A stretch of 64,000 nucleotides of DNA. Source: Saezia sanguinis. Lineage in GTDB: Bacteria > Pseudomonadota > Gammaproteobacteria > Burkholderiales > Burkholderiaceae_C. The translations under genes and the position numbers were made by a program. The stretch spans positions 1 to 64,000 of the forward strand of contig NZ_PQSP01000010.1 of NCBI RefSeq assembly GCF_003991585.1. The letters are read 5' to 3'. Each line of letters begins with the position of its first letter. The first letter of the stretch is position 1. Below are positions 8,598-17,145 of the stretch, in pieces. The notes under the pieces were generated by a model, which saw only the letters and a program-made list of their open reading frames with translations, was not told the DNA's origin and did not search any database.

Positions 8598-9527
8598 TCA
8601 TTGTGGCCCAGGCTCGCCATAGTCATGCGTGTGGATGAGATCCCCGTACACACTCCACTCCTGCCATAAACCGGACCGCTCTCCCTGGGTGTAGTGCCCT
8701 TCTACTTTTTTCTGGCCATTGTCATGCCATTGCGTGTAAACGCCTTGTGAAACGTCGTCAACATACGTTAACTTGGATTCGATCTGCCCATTGCGGTACC
8801 AGTGCAGCCAGTTGCCCTGCTTCGCCCCTTGCCGGTACTGCCCCTCCAGGCATATGCGACCATCTTCGTACCACTGGTTCAGTCGCCCATCCAACTGCCC
8901 GCGCTGGTACTGTGCAAGTAGCTTCATCTGGCCGTTTTCATACCACTCCGTCCATGTGCCATGCGGCAGGTCTTCGGCATATGTCACTTCACGAAATACC
9001 TGCCCGTTTTCAAACCAGTATGTCCACTGACCATGTTTCTGGCCGCCTTCATAGAAGGCCCGCAGCATTTTGGAGCCATCCTCACGCCAGTATGTCCATG
9101 CCCCCTGTTGCAGCCCGTTCTGGTACTGCCCTTCCACCCGCTTCAGCAGGCTGATATACCAGCCGACATAAGGGCCGGTAATCTCTCTGCCCTGCAACTC
9201 AAAATCCGGGTCAACCACCTGCTCCAGATTCATCAGCACATACGGGTCGGTATATTGTGTCTGGCCAATCCGGTAAAAATCCTGCACCAGATAAAACCCT
9301 TCAGGCGTCACCCCCCGAAACAGGCGATACAACCGTGTACCCCAACTGTTACGACCCTCGGCAACCAGGTCTCCCACATTCCACACCGGCCTGGCCACCG
9401 CAGGTTCGGTTACCCCTCCGGTTTGCTGTGACTGTGGCTGCGCACCGACATGCATGCCAGTACCCCAGATTACCGCACCAATCAGCCATACCAGCATGCG
9501 CGTCGTATTTTTCTCCATTCTCATCCG
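8598..9527 (-). CDS. Secreted MORN-like repeat protein (YwqK-type)
   Basis: A 309-residue protein. The N-terminus (MRMEKNTTRMLVWLIGAVIW) is a signal sequence or anchor. From about residue 130 there are seven tandem repeats of about 23 residues with the pattern G-x-W-x-x-W-Y-x-N-G-Q (for example HGQWTYWFENGQ, HGTWTEWYENGQ, QGNWLHWYRNGQ), typical of the MORN-like repeats found in proteins labelled YwqK-family antitoxin. That label is a poor guide, because an exported form with no toxin beside it is more likely a periplasmic scaffold or binding protein. The frame is open upstream to 9689, but the signal peptide supports the start at 9527. Confidence 0.7.
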   Translation of the reverse strand, partial: RMRMEKNTTRMLVWLIGAVIWGTGMHVGAQPQSQQTGGVTEPAVARPVWNVGDLVAEGRNSWGTRLYRLFRGVTPEGFYLVQDFYRIGQTQYTDPYVLMNLEQVVDPDFELQGREITGPYVGWYISLLKRVEGQYQNGLQQGAWTYWREDGSKMLRAFYEGGQKHGQWTYWFENGQVFREVTYAEDLPHGTWTEWYENGQMKLLAQYQRGQLDGRLNQWYEDGRICLEGQYRQGAKQGNWLHWYRNGQIESKLTYVDDVSQGVYTQWHDNGQKKVEGHYTQGERSGLWQEWSVYGDLIHTHDYGEPGPQ

Positions 9528-9853
9528 TTGCTCATCCGTTACTGCTTCCATGCCCGGTTTGCTCTCAAGCTGCCTCCAGCAGCTTGGCCTGTGCCTGATT
9601 CTCCAGGTACCGCGCGTGAATCGTTGCCATACCTGCCATACCCAAACAACACCATCTGTCGCCAGTGTTATTGTAGCCCCCTGACTCATCCCTGATCAGT
9701 ATGCCGGCCTATATAAGCGCCTCAGAGCGCAGGACCCTTGAAAAAGTGCCTGCTTCCCCCGATATAACAGCTTGATCAGGTGTACAGATCCAAATCTACG
9801 ATAAACTGTCAGGGCGTATTAACACGCCCTCGTCTGTACCAGCAAAGGCCATT

Positions 9854-10660
9854 ATGAAAACGACTTTCCCCACGCTGTTTGTTTCCCACGGTTCTCCGAT
9901 GTGGGCCGTTGAGCCAGGCCCGATTGCCCCGGCTCTGCGTCAACTGGTCAGCCCCTGGCCAAAGCCGCGCGCCATTGTGGTCATATCAGCCCACTGGATG
10001 AGCCGCACGCCCCAGCTCAGTACCGCGCAGCAGCCCGAAACCGTTTATGACTTTTACGGCTTCCCCTCTGTACTGTACACCCTGCAATATCCGGCCAAAG
10101 GGCCTGATGATGAAACGGTGCAGTTGATTATGGACAGCGTGCAGCCCACCATCCTTCACAGCATGGCCAATAACCCGCAGCGTGGCCTGGACCATGGCGC
10201 CTGGGTGCCGTTGCGCCATATGTATCCGGATGCAGATGTGCCTGTGGCAGAGATTTCAATGTATCCATCCATGTCGCCGGCAGAACAATACCAGTTCGGA
10301 CAGGCGCTGAACCAGTTGCGTCACCAGGGCGTTTTGGTCATTGGCTCAGGCAGCCTGACACATAACCTGCATGAAATGCAGCCCGATGGTGCCCCCGTCC
10401 CGGTTTATGTGCAGGAGTTTCGCAGTTGGGTGTCAGAACATCTGGCACAAGGCGACCTTGAAAGCATGCTGCATTACCGTGAGCTCTCGCCTGCAGGTGC
10501 ACGCGCCCATCCCACGCCCGACCACCTGATGCCGCTGTTTGTAGCCATGGGGGCCGGCAGCGATGCCCTGTCAGAAGTGAAATACATCGAAGGCCAGACC
10601 ACCAACGGCGTCATCAACATGGATGCCTATATGTTCGGAGCAGCCCCGGTGGTTCAATAG
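9854..10660 (+). CDS. ygiD: DODA-type extradiol aromatic ring-opening dioxygenase
   Basis: A 268-residue member of the class III (LigB-like) extradiol dioxygenase family, close to E. coli YgiD (4,5-DOPA dioxygenase). Metal-binding histidines are visible in TLFVSHGSPM, VVISAHW, RGLDHGAWVPL and GSGSLTHNLHEM. The likely chemistry is zinc- or iron-dependent ring cleavage of a catechol. Length is normal. The gene is single; ATG at 9854 follows GCAAAGGCCATT, a weak ribosome-binding site. Confidence 0.9.
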   Translation: MKTTFPTLFVSHGSPMWAVEPGPIAPALRQLVSPWPKPRAIVVISAHWMSRTPQLSTAQQPETVYDFYGFPSVLYTLQYPAKGPDDETVQLIMDSVQPTILHSMANNPQRGLDHGAWVPLRHMYPDADVPVAEISMYPSMSPAEQYQFGQALNQLRHQGVLVIGSGSLTHNLHEMQPDGAPVPVYVQEFRSWVSEHLAQGDLESMLHYRELSPAGARAHPTPDHLMPLFVAMGAGSDALSEVKYIEGQTTNGVINMDAYMFGAAPVVQ

Positions 10661-10669
10661 TGTTATATA

Positions 10670-10702
10670 CCCTGTTCGCCGGTTCAAAACCGGGGAACAG
10701 GG
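10670..10702 (+). terminator. Strong hairpin after ygiD
   Basis: CCCTGTTC-G-CCGG pairs with CCGG-G-GAACAGGG around a 7-nt loop: 12 base pairs with one G/G mismatch, beginning 10 nt after the ygiD stop. It lacks a following T run, so it may act as a 3' stabiliser or a weak terminator. Confidence 0.55.
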
Positions 10703-10859
10703 CCCGCATCCTGCTGTCCGCCGAAAGTTTTTCCCTTATCCACGGGTCATTCTGCTTCAATAGACCCCGGTTATCTCTGGATCATCGATGCTTTTCCTTT
10801 GGCAAACAGGCATTACCTGTAATACTAAAGGGATCACATTGATATTTTTGAACATTGCA

Positions 10860-10896
10860 TTGAACTTTTTCCCGATTGATTTACTCTACATTGGGT
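10860..10896 (+). promoter_or_regulatory. Possible sigma-70 promoter of rpoH
   Basis: TTGAAC at 10860-10865 is followed after about 16-18 bp by TACTCT/TACATT. It lies upstream of the CIRCE operator, which would then sit in the 5' untranslated region. The match is moderate and other promoters are possible in this 300-bp leader region. Confidence 0.3.
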
Positions 10897-10972
10897 AGGA
10901 ATCGTTGGCAGCATCCCATTTCTGATGAAAACGGATGACTCCCCCACACGGATAAGGGTATGTTGCACACGT

Positions 10973-10999
10973 TTAGCACTCTCAACCAGAGAGTGCTAA
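10973..10999 (+). promoter_or_regulatory. Perfect CIRCE operator (HrcA binding site) upstream of rpoH
   Basis: TTAGCACTC, a 9-bp spacer, then GAGTGCTAA: an exact match to the CIRCE consensus. It ends 28 bp before the rpoH ATG and 13 bp before its ribosome-binding site. CIRCE binds the repressor HrcA, whose activity depends on GroEL. Its position implies that transcription of the heat-shock sigma factor is under HrcA repression here. The hrcA gene is not in this window. Confidence 0.93.
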
Positions 11000-11027
11000 T
11001 ATCCTGATCAGGAAAGGAGTGTTACTG

Positions 11028-11999
11028 ATGACACGTAAAGGTATGCTCGTCCCTCAAAATGACAGCGTCATGGCCGGCAAAAAAACAAACAATGCAGTCG
11101 CCGTGGCTAATTCCTGGGCGGTAATCCCGTCCCTGGGAAATCTGGATGCCTATATCACGGCAGTGAATAACCTGCCCTTGCTGACAGAAGAAGAAGAAAA
11201 CCGCTATGCCCGCGCTTACCGCGAGCATAACGACCTGGATGCTGCCGGAAAACTGGTGCTTTCTCACCTGCGCCTGGTGGTATCGGTCGCACGGCAATAC
11301 CTCGGTTATGGTTTGCCACATGCAGACCTGATACAGGAAGGCAATGTTGGCCTGATGAAAGCGGTCAAACGTTTTGACCCGACCCAGGGGGTGCGCCTGG
11401 TCAGCTATGCGCTGCACTGGATCAAAGCGGAAATTCACGAATACATTTTGAAAAACTGGCGCTTGGTCAAAGTGGCTACTACCAAGGCACAGCGCAAACT
11501 GTTCTTCAATCTGCGCTCAATGCGCAACAGCATGAAGGACGGTGAAGACAATGACATGCACCGCACCACGCTGACGCCAGGCGAAGTCACACAAATGGCG
11601 CAGCAGCTTAAGGTCAAACCTGAAGAAGTGCTGGAAATGGAAACCCGCCTGGCTGGCGGAGAAATTGCTCTGGAAGCCCCGGTAGATGATCAGGAAGAAC
11701 ATTTCGCCCCGATCACCTATCTGGCTGACGAAAAGAGCGAACCCACCCGTATGCTGGAAGCGCGCAACCATGACCGCCTGCTCAGCGAAGGCATCGGGCA
11801 GGCCCTGGAAAGCCTGGATGCACGCAGCCGCCGTATTGTTGAAGAGCGCTGGCTCAAGGTCAACGATGATGGCAGCGGTGGCATGACGCTGCAGGAACTG
11901 GCACACGAATATGGTGTCAGCGCTGAGCGGATCCGTCAGATTGAGAGTGCCGCAATGAAAAAGATGCGCTCTGCCTTGCAGGAGGCGCAATACGCATAA
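11028..11999 (+). CDS. rpoH: RNA polymerase sigma-32 factor RpoH
   Basis: A 323-residue heat-shock sigma factor. Region 2 is LVLSHLRLVVSVARQYLGYG, LPHADLIQEGNVGLMKAVKRFD and VSYALHWIKAEIHEYILKNW. The RpoH box is KAQRKLFFNLRSMR. Region 4.2 is MTLQELAHEYGVSAERIRQ followed by IESAAMKKMR. The start at 11028 is fixed by AAAGGAG (11013-11019) 8 nt upstream; a GTG 9 nt earlier is unlikely. The N-terminus is about 35 residues longer than in enteric RpoH. The CIRCE element directly upstream suggests HrcA control. A terminator follows. Confidence 0.96.
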   Translation: MTRKGMLVPQNDSVMAGKKTNNAVAVANSWAVIPSLGNLDAYITAVNNLPLLTEEEENRYARAYREHNDLDAAGKLVLSHLRLVVSVARQYLGYGLPHADLIQEGNVGLMKAVKRFDPTQGVRLVSYALHWIKAEIHEYILKNWRLVKVATTKAQRKLFFNLRSMRNSMKDGEDNDMHRTTLTPGEVTQMAQQLKVKPEEVLEMETRLAGGEIALEAPVDDQEEHFAPITYLADEKSEPTRMLEARNHDRLLSEGIGQALESLDARSRRIVEERWLKVNDDGSGGMTLQELAHEYGVSAERIRQIESAAMKKMRSALQEAQYA

Positions 12000-12056
12000 C
12001 GCACAGGCTTCACAGAGAGCGAGCCTATAAATAACTACTGACACATTTGGCAATTT

Positions 12057-12098
12057 AAAACGGACATGCTCCTCACGGGACATGTCCGCTTTTGTTTT
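12057..12098 (+). terminator. Rho-independent terminator of rpoH
   Basis: CGGACATG (12061-12068) pairs with CATGTCCG (12081-12088), extended by AAAA/CTTTT, then TTTTGTTTT. It also faces the 3' end of the convergent methyltransferase gene. Confidence 0.75.
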
Positions 12099-12119
12099 GG
12101 TGCCAGAAACAACCTTACA

Positions 12120-12866
12120 TCACCGTGCCATCAGTGCGAACACGCCCCATCCAAGGTATTCACGCGTATACGCAGCATAGCGTTTGGGTTCCTGGGTCAG
12201 CGTAGCTCGAACCTCTTGTGCAAAGTCATCGTCGGCATTCGCCTCGAGCCAGCGGCGCATGGTGAGCCACTTGGCCGCCTCGTACCTGTCCCAGCCCTCC
12301 TGGTCAGCCAGAACCATCTCTACAACGTCATAGCCAAGGTCACCGAAAGACGCAACAAGCTCAGGAAGAATGAGAAAGTCGGCAACAGAATTGGCAGAGC
12401 ATCCCCTGACAATATCTTCCGTCGGCGGCAACTGCCGCCAGTAAGGCTCGCCAATGAGGATGATTCCATTGGGGCGAAGACTCTTCTCCAAAAGCGCAAT
12501 GGTGCCGGCAACGCCGCCACCAATCCACGTGGCACCGACACAGGCAGCCACACCTACCTTTTTGTCTGTAACGTAACCGGCAGCATCACCATGGATGAAC
12601 TCAACCCGATCAGCCACCCCGAGTTCTTCAGCGCGGAGTTTGGCCTGCTCGCTGAACAACTGGCTCATGTCAACGCCAACACCCGTGATGCCGTAATCGC
12701 GTGCCCAGGTGCACAGCATCTCGCCCGAACCACTGCCAAGGTCAAGCACTCGGGTCTCTGGCTCCAGGCGCAACACAGCGCCAAGAGTGGCATACTTTTC
12801 TGGTGTGAACGGGTTATGAATGCGGTGGGCGCTTTCTGAAATATTAAAAATACGCGGGATATCCAA
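12120..12866 (-). CDS. yjhP: Class I SAM-dependent methyltransferase, YjhP-like
   Basis: A 248-residue soluble enzyme. The SAM-binding motif is VLDLGSGSGEMLCTWA and the acidic motif II is GVGVDMSQLF. The N-terminus MDIPRIFNISESAHRIHNPF and the C-terminal DQEGWDRYEAAKWLTMRRWL match what I remember of E. coli YjhP closely. The substrate is not known. The start codon is TTG (12866), with AAGGAA about 9 nt upstream; no ATG fits the homology. It lies alone between rpoH and the tartrate dehydrogenase gene, convergent with rpoH. Confidence 0.85.
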   Translation of the reverse strand: MDIPRIFNISESAHRIHNPFTPEKYATLGAVLRLEPETRVLDLGSGSGEMLCTWARDYGITGVGVDMSQLFSEQAKLRAEELGVADRVEFIHGDAAGYVTDKKVGVAACVGATWIGGGVAGTIALLEKSLRPNGIILIGEPYWRQLPPTEDIVRGCSANSVADFLILPELVASFGDLGYDVVEMVLADQEGWDRYEAAKWLTMRRWLEANADDDFAQEVRATLTQEPKRYAAYTREYLGWGVFALMAR

Positions 12867-13151
12867 TGCTGAAATTCCTTTGACTAGCTGATGTAATAAC
12901 CAGAATGTACCCTTTGAGACTGTAAACAGTTAAGGGTTTTAAACACCACGACAGTATAAACGCTCTCACCTCACTGTCAGAAACCTCATCGCACAGCATT
13001 CCCGGCACACCGCTTTCCATTGTCTTCTACCGCATCATCTTGTCGCTTTTTGTGCACACCGCCACAACAATCCTCATCCGGTTCAATACCGCCGTCAAAA
13101 CCGCACAGGCCTACAGCGCCGGATAAAAGATGTGCATTTGCCTGATTTTTA
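12867..13151. other. Intergenic region without supported genes
   Basis: Between the YjhP-like gene and the tartrate dehydrogenase gene, both on the minus strand. It must hold the promoter of the methyltransferase gene. A short palindrome CCTGAT-TTTT-ATCAGG (13141-13156) overlaps the dehydrogenase stop codon. A cysteine-rich frame here has no credible start. Confidence 0.4.
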
Positions 13152-14237
13152 TCAGGCTGCCACAATTTTGGCAATCGCCTGCCCAACATCTGTCGTCGTG
13201 GCCAAGCCGCCCAAGTCCGGCGTACGCGGCCCCGCGGCCAGCACCTGCTCAATGGCCTGCATGATCGCATCGTGTGCCGCACGCCCTGCACCCTGACTGT
13301 GAGTGAGAAAGTCCAGCATCAGTGCGCCAGACCAGATCATGGCGACCGGATTGGCAATGCCCTTGCCATAAATATCAGGTGCAGAACCATGCACCGGCTC
13401 AAACAGCGACGGAAACTGCCGCTCAGGGTTGAGATTGGCCGAAGGCGCCAGCCCGATGGTGCCCGTGGTCGCCGGCCCCAGATCAGACAGAATATCACCG
13501 AACAGGTTGGAAGCCACCACCACATCAAAACGGTTGGGCTGCAACACAAAGCGGGCACTCAGAATATCAATATGCTGCTTGTCAACCGTTACCTGCGGAT
13601 ACTCGGTTCCCACAGCCTGCGCACGGGCGTCCCACCAGGGCATGCTGATGGCAATGCCATTGCTTTTGGTCGCAACCGTCAGGTGCTTGCGCGCCCTGGA
13701 CTGGGCCAGCTCAAAAGCAAACCGCAACACACGGTCAGTACCAAAGCGCGAAAAAATCGACTGCTGCATGACCACCTCACGCTCAGTCCCGGCATACATC
13801 ACGCCACCCACTGACGAATACTCGCCCTCCGTATTTTCACGCACCACCACGTAATCAATATCGCCCGGTTTGCGGCCGCTGAGCGGACACGGCACCCCTT
13901 CGAACAGACGAACCGGGCGCAGGTTGATGTACTGGTCAAACTCACGGCGGAATTTCAGCAAAGACCCCCACAGCGATACATGGTCCGGTACCGTGGCCGG
14001 CCAGCCGGCCGCGCCAAAATACAGCGCATCCATTCCCTGCAGTTGCGCCTTCCAGTCATCCGGCATCATCTGCCCGGTTTGTGCATAGTAATCACAACTG
14101 GCCCAATCAACCGTGTGAAACTCCAGCGACAGGCCAAACTTACCGGCAGCCGCCTGCACCACCCGCAGCCCTTCGGGCATCACTTCCTTGCCAATGCCAT
14201 CACCGGGAATCACCGCAATATGATATGTCTGACTCAT
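13152..14237 (-). CDS. Tartrate dehydrogenase / decarboxylating D-malate dehydrogenase
   Basis: A 361-residue member of the isocitrate/isopropylmalate dehydrogenase superfamily, TtuC/DmlA subfamily. It begins HIAVIPGDGIGKEVMPEGL and carries the substrate arginines in LLKFRREFDQYINLRPVRLF, the tyrosine motif VVVRENTEGEYSSVGG and the metal-binding aspartates in VVASNLFGDILSDLGPA. These enzymes oxidise tartrate or D-malate with NAD+ and Mn2+/K+; sequence does not separate the two activities. The start at 14237 has GGGAG 5 nt upstream. The stop lies in a short palindrome. The upstream BioC-like gene ends 34 bp before it, so an operon is possible. Confidence 0.88.
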   Translation of the reverse strand: MSQTYHIAVIPGDGIGKEVMPEGLRVVQAAAGKFGLSLEFHTVDWASCDYYAQTGQMMPDDWKAQLQGMDALYFGAAGWPATVPDHVSLWGSLLKFRREFDQYINLRPVRLFEGVPCPLSGRKPGDIDYVVVRENTEGEYSSVGGVMYAGTEREVVMQQSIFSRFGTDRVLRFAFELAQSRARKHLTVATKSNGIAISMPWWDARAQAVGTEYPQVTVDKQHIDILSARFVLQPNRFDVVVASNLFGDILSDLGPATTGTIGLAPSANLNPERQFPSLFEPVHGSAPDIYGKGIANPVAMIWSGALMLDFLTHSQGAGRAAHDAIMQAIEQVLAAGPRTPDLGGLATTTDVGQAIAKIVAA

Positions 14238-14271
14238 CACCACTCCCTTGAAACAAAACCAACCATTAAAC

Positions 14272-15174
14272 CTATCTGCGCTGGCGCAACATGGCCCGCA
14301 TGTCCTCCAGCCCCACAGCGGTTTCCTCTTCTGCCCGGATACCGCTGCCAAGCTTAAAAGCATGCCCGTAGATAATTTCAAACGTCAGCGAATAAATCGT
14401 TTTACCATCCGGGTCCTGGGAAGACAGCAGTGCAAAAGCCTGATGCAGTTGATTCAGCCAGCGCGGCGTACGCAGCCCCACATAACGCTGCGGATGCGCA
14501 TTGATCCCCATCGTCCGTAATTCACGCAGCAGCGCCTCAGGGCTGGCCCAACTGAGCTCAATGAACTCCATATCCATCACCGGGTCGGTGAAACCGGCCT
14601 GCATCATCATGTCGCCCAGATCGTGCATGTCAACAAAATCAACTGCAGGCCTGCCCCACCCGTTGCGGGCATACACAGTCTGCAGCTCTTTGAGCGTATC
14701 AGGCCCGAAGCATGAAAACATCACAAACCCGCCCTGCTGCAGTAACTGCTGCCATTGCTTCATCTGTTGCAGAGGGTCCGGGCAAAAATGCAGCGCCATG
14801 TTGGACCACAGCAAATCGGCACAGCCCGCCTGCAACTCAGCAGGCGCACACCCAGTGATAGCCGCTTTCTTCCAGCGGCCCGGTTTCCACCACGAACCAG
14901 GGTTTTGAAACTGCTGCAATAACTGCTGCAAAGGTTGCGCCGCATCATCGGCCAGAATGCCTTTCGCCTGCGGATAGCGCTGCATGATCTGCTCATGGCT
15001 GCCATCGGCCAGTGCAGGCCAGTCCAGCCACACCTGTGGCTCGTACTTGATCAGTTGCAACTGTTCGGCCATGCGCCGTCCAACCTCCTGATGCAGCCAG
15101 GGCGGTGTCGTTTGCATGTTGCGCCAGCGGTTCACGGCCCAGGAATCAATCGGCCTATACGTCTTTTCTGTCAT
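14272..15174 (-). CDS. BioC-like methyltransferase with degenerate SAM motif I
   Basis: A 300-residue protein in the position and overall shape of betaproteobacterial BioC (malonyl-ACP O-methyltransferase of biotin synthesis). Conserved parts include CADLLWSNMALHFCPDP, GGFVMFSCFGPDTLKELQ, DLGDMMMQAGFTDPVMD and the C-terminal FEIIYGHAF. The glycine-rich SAM loop normally written VLDLGCGxG is replaced by VWLDWPALADGS (about residues 48-59), so cofactor binding is doubtful. It may be an inactive homologue or have a changed function. It is divergent from comF, with 74 bp between starts. The assignment to biotin synthesis is by family only. Confidence 0.65.
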   Translation of the reverse strand: MTEKTYRPIDSWAVNRWRNMQTTPPWLHQEVGRRMAEQLQLIKYEPQVWLDWPALADGSHEQIMQRYPQAKGILADDAAQPLQQLLQQFQNPGSWWKPGRWKKAAITGCAPAELQAGCADLLWSNMALHFCPDPLQQMKQWQQLLQQGGFVMFSCFGPDTLKELQTVYARNGWGRPAVDFVDMHDLGDMMMQAGFTDPVMDMEFIELSWASPEALLRELRTMGINAHPQRYVGLRTPRWLNQLHQAFALLSSQDPDGKTIYSLTFEIIYGHAFKLGSGIRAEEETAVGLEDMRAMLRQRR

Positions 15175-15248
15175 GAAATACCATTAAACCAAACAACACT
15201 TAGTCTACCTTAAGCCAACGGCCATGCTGCCGGTATACTGTGATAACC

Positions 15249-16094
15249 ATGAAGCAGCCAGAAAACATGCCCCCCACCTGCGAAACACCTTTCTGCACAG
15301 ACGGGGAAGATGCATGCCAGACTGCGATTTTGCCTCATTCCCAGCCTCAACCATTTTCTGCGGCCTTTCCTGCCCGCTACCCTGCCCATGGCCTGTTTTC
15401 ATGGTTGCCCAGCCGTTGTGCCGCCTGCCGGCACTGGCCCTCACATGGCCTATGTGCAAACTGCTATGCATTGTTCCTTCGGCGCACATCGTGCTGTATC
15501 CGCTGTGCCATTCCCATGCCGGCCACAGCGCAACAGATCTGCGGGCAGTGCCTCACCCACCCCTTCGCTTTTGATGCCACCATCGCCGCTGTGCCCTACA
15601 CAGACCCCTGGCGGCAACTGGTGCAACGCTTCAAGTTTCATCAGGGAACAGAATACGCCAGAGTCATTGCACAGTTAATGCAGATGGCCATTACGCAACA
15701 CCTCAACGACAACCGACCAGACCTCATCGTTCCCATTGCCGCAGCGCCCAGCCGGATGCGCGAACGCGGCTATAACCAGGCCTGGGAGATTGCCCGCCCT
15801 CTGGCCAAACTGCTGCAACTGCCATGCGCCTCCAATGTACTGATACGCACACACGAACATGACAGCCAGACACACCGGAAGCGAAAAGAACGTTTCAAGG
15901 CACTGCGCCATGCTTTCACGGCTTCTCCCCGCTGGCATGACCGCCTGGCAGAAAAACACATTGCCCTGGTCGATGATGTCATGACCACCGGCGCCACCCT
16001 GGACGCCGCGGCCCGGGCACTCAAAGCGGCCGGTGCAGGCAAAGTCAGCGCCTGGGTTTTTGCACGTACCCCGGAGCAGCGCAATCAGCGCTAA
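15249..16094 (+). CDS. comF: ComF-family phosphoribosyltransferase-like protein
   Basis: A 281-residue protein related to ComF/GntX. The N-terminal half has cysteine pairs that may bind zinc (RCAACRHWPSHGLCANC, CCIRCAIPM, ICGQC). The C-terminal phosphoribosyltransferase domain has GYNQAWEIARPLA, RKRKERFKALRHAF and the PRPP loop IALVDDVMTTGATLDAAA. ComF in transformable bacteria helps DNA uptake; elsewhere its role is unclear. An in-frame GTG at 15240 is an alternative start. It is followed closely by trmL (37 bp). Confidence 0.9.
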   Translation: MKQPENMPPTCETPFCTDGEDACQTAILPHSQPQPFSAAFPARYPAHGLFSWLPSRCAACRHWPSHGLCANCYALFLRRTSCCIRCAIPMPATAQQICGQCLTHPFAFDATIAAVPYTDPWRQLVQRFKFHQGTEYARVIAQLMQMAITQHLNDNRPDLIVPIAAAPSRMRERGYNQAWEIARPLAKLLQLPCASNVLIRTHEHDSQTHRKRKERFKALRHAFTASPRWHDRLAEKHIALVDDVMTTGATLDAAARALKAAGAGKVSAWVFARTPEQRNQR

Positions 16095-16097
16095 AAT
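16089..16097 (+). promoter_or_regulatory. CGCTAAAAT element upstream of trmL
   Basis: TAAAAT (16092-16097) with the preceding CGC lies 40 bp before the trmL start and overlaps the comF stop. The same CGYTAAAAT string occurs 45-70 bp before acyltransferase genes 1, 4 and 5, consistent with a -10 promoter element. Confidence 0.3.
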
Positions 16098-16131
16098 GCA
16101 AAACTGTTTTCATCACGCACTCTGCTGCTGT

Positions 16132-16599
16132 ATGCACATCGTCCTTGTCCACCCGGAAATTCCACCCAACACAGGTAACATCATCCGCCTGGCCGCCAAT
16201 ACCGGCTGCGACCTGCACCTGATCGAACCGCTGGGATTTTCCATGGAAGACCGCTACATGCGCCGCGCCGGACTGGACTATCACGAATACGCCGATGTGC
16301 AGCGCTATGCCAACTGGCAGGACTTTCTGCAACGTGCACAGCCCGTACAGCAACGCATGTTTGCACTCACCACCAAAGGCAGCAGCCCGTTTGCCGACAA
16401 CCACTGGCAAATGGACGACTGGCTGGTATTCGGTTGTGAAACCAAAGGGCTACCTGCCGATGTGTTTAACGCTTTCCCTGCCAGCCAGCGGGTGCGCCTG
16501 CCCATGCTGCCAACCCAGCGCAGCCTGAACCTCTCCAATACAGTGGCCGTTGTCGTCTACGAGGCCTGGCGCCAGAACGGCTATATCGGCGGCGTTTGA
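16132..16599 (+). CDS. trmL: tRNA (cytidine(34)-2'-O)-methyltransferase TrmL
   Basis: A 155-residue SPOUT-superfamily enzyme that methylates the 2'-O of the wobble base C34/cmnm5U34 in leucine tRNAs using SAM. It begins MHIVLVHPEIPPNTGNIIRL, and shows DWLVFGCETKGLP and the trefoil-knot motif RLPMLPTQRSLNLSNTVAV. The length is that of E. coli TrmL. The start at 16132 is the ATG of the conserved MHIVL. Downstream of comF. Confidence 0.95.
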   Translation: MHIVLVHPEIPPNTGNIIRLAANTGCDLHLIEPLGFSMEDRYMRRAGLDYHEYADVQRYANWQDFLQRAQPVQQRMFALTTKGSSPFADNHWQMDDWLVFGCETKGLPADVFNAFPASQRVRLPMLPTQRSLNLSNTVAVVVYEAWRQNGYIGGV

Positions 16600-16832
16600 A
16601 ACGGCAGCTTTTTTCATCGCCTTTCTGATCGGGTATCCCCTCCTGCCCCTTGCTGTATCACCGTGATGTACCTGTAAAAATAGAGCATCACAATGCAACT
16701 GGTGTTATGACACTTTGCATATCAAAAAACCGTATATCTATTTGCTTATAGATATATCCGATAATCTCACACTATTTTTAATAATAGTTCATCACCAAGT
16801 TATAGCCTACCCATACCTCTCTAAATGCAACT
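16600..16832. other. Intergenic, entry into AT-rich island
   Basis: 233 bp after trmL in which base composition drops sharply to AT-rich. Nothing coding seen. The shift marks the left edge of a segment that looks foreign. Confidence 0.4.
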
Positions 16833-17072
16833 TCAATTGTTCTTTACAATATTTATAAAATCATCAAAACTTATTTCAACATCTGGGTAGCTTTCATCTG
16901 CTGCATAGTATTGAATTAATATTTCACGACCATTAAAATTGAATATTAAATAAACCAAATTTAATCTGATTTCTTTTTTCTCCTCTGAAGAGCAATTACC
17001 AATGATAAAATTTTTTATTTTATTGCTATTGGAAATAGAATCTATTAATGCATCTAATGTGTTTTCTTTCAT
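16833..17072 (-). CDS. Small AT-rich orphan protein
   Basis: A 79-residue acidic protein (KENTLDALIDSISNSNKIKN; ends YPDVEISFDDFINIVKNN). Codon use is AT-rich and unlike neighbours, with many I, N, K. The size, acidity and lack of a signal peptide resemble immunity proteins of polymorphic toxin systems, but no toxin gene is adjacent and the assignment is a guess. No family recognised. Confidence 0.5.
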   Translation of the reverse strand: MKENTLDALIDSISNSNKIKNFIIGNCSSEEKKEIRLNLVYLIFNFNGREILIQYYAADESYPDVEISFDDFINIVKNN

Positions 17073-17145
17073 ATGAATTCCTACATCAATACATATTATA
17101 GAGGGAAAACAGTTCTAACCTACACTTTCAAATCTATAAAAAGCT

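Noticed and set aside
10660-10842. 60-residue frame directly after ygiD
   Set aside because: It begins inside the strong hairpin and has no ribosome-binding site or recognisable sequence.
12986-13291. Cysteine-rich frame beside the tartrate dehydrogenase gene
   Set aside because: It overlaps the dehydrogenase 3' end in another frame, has no credible start, and its Cys-rich part is short.
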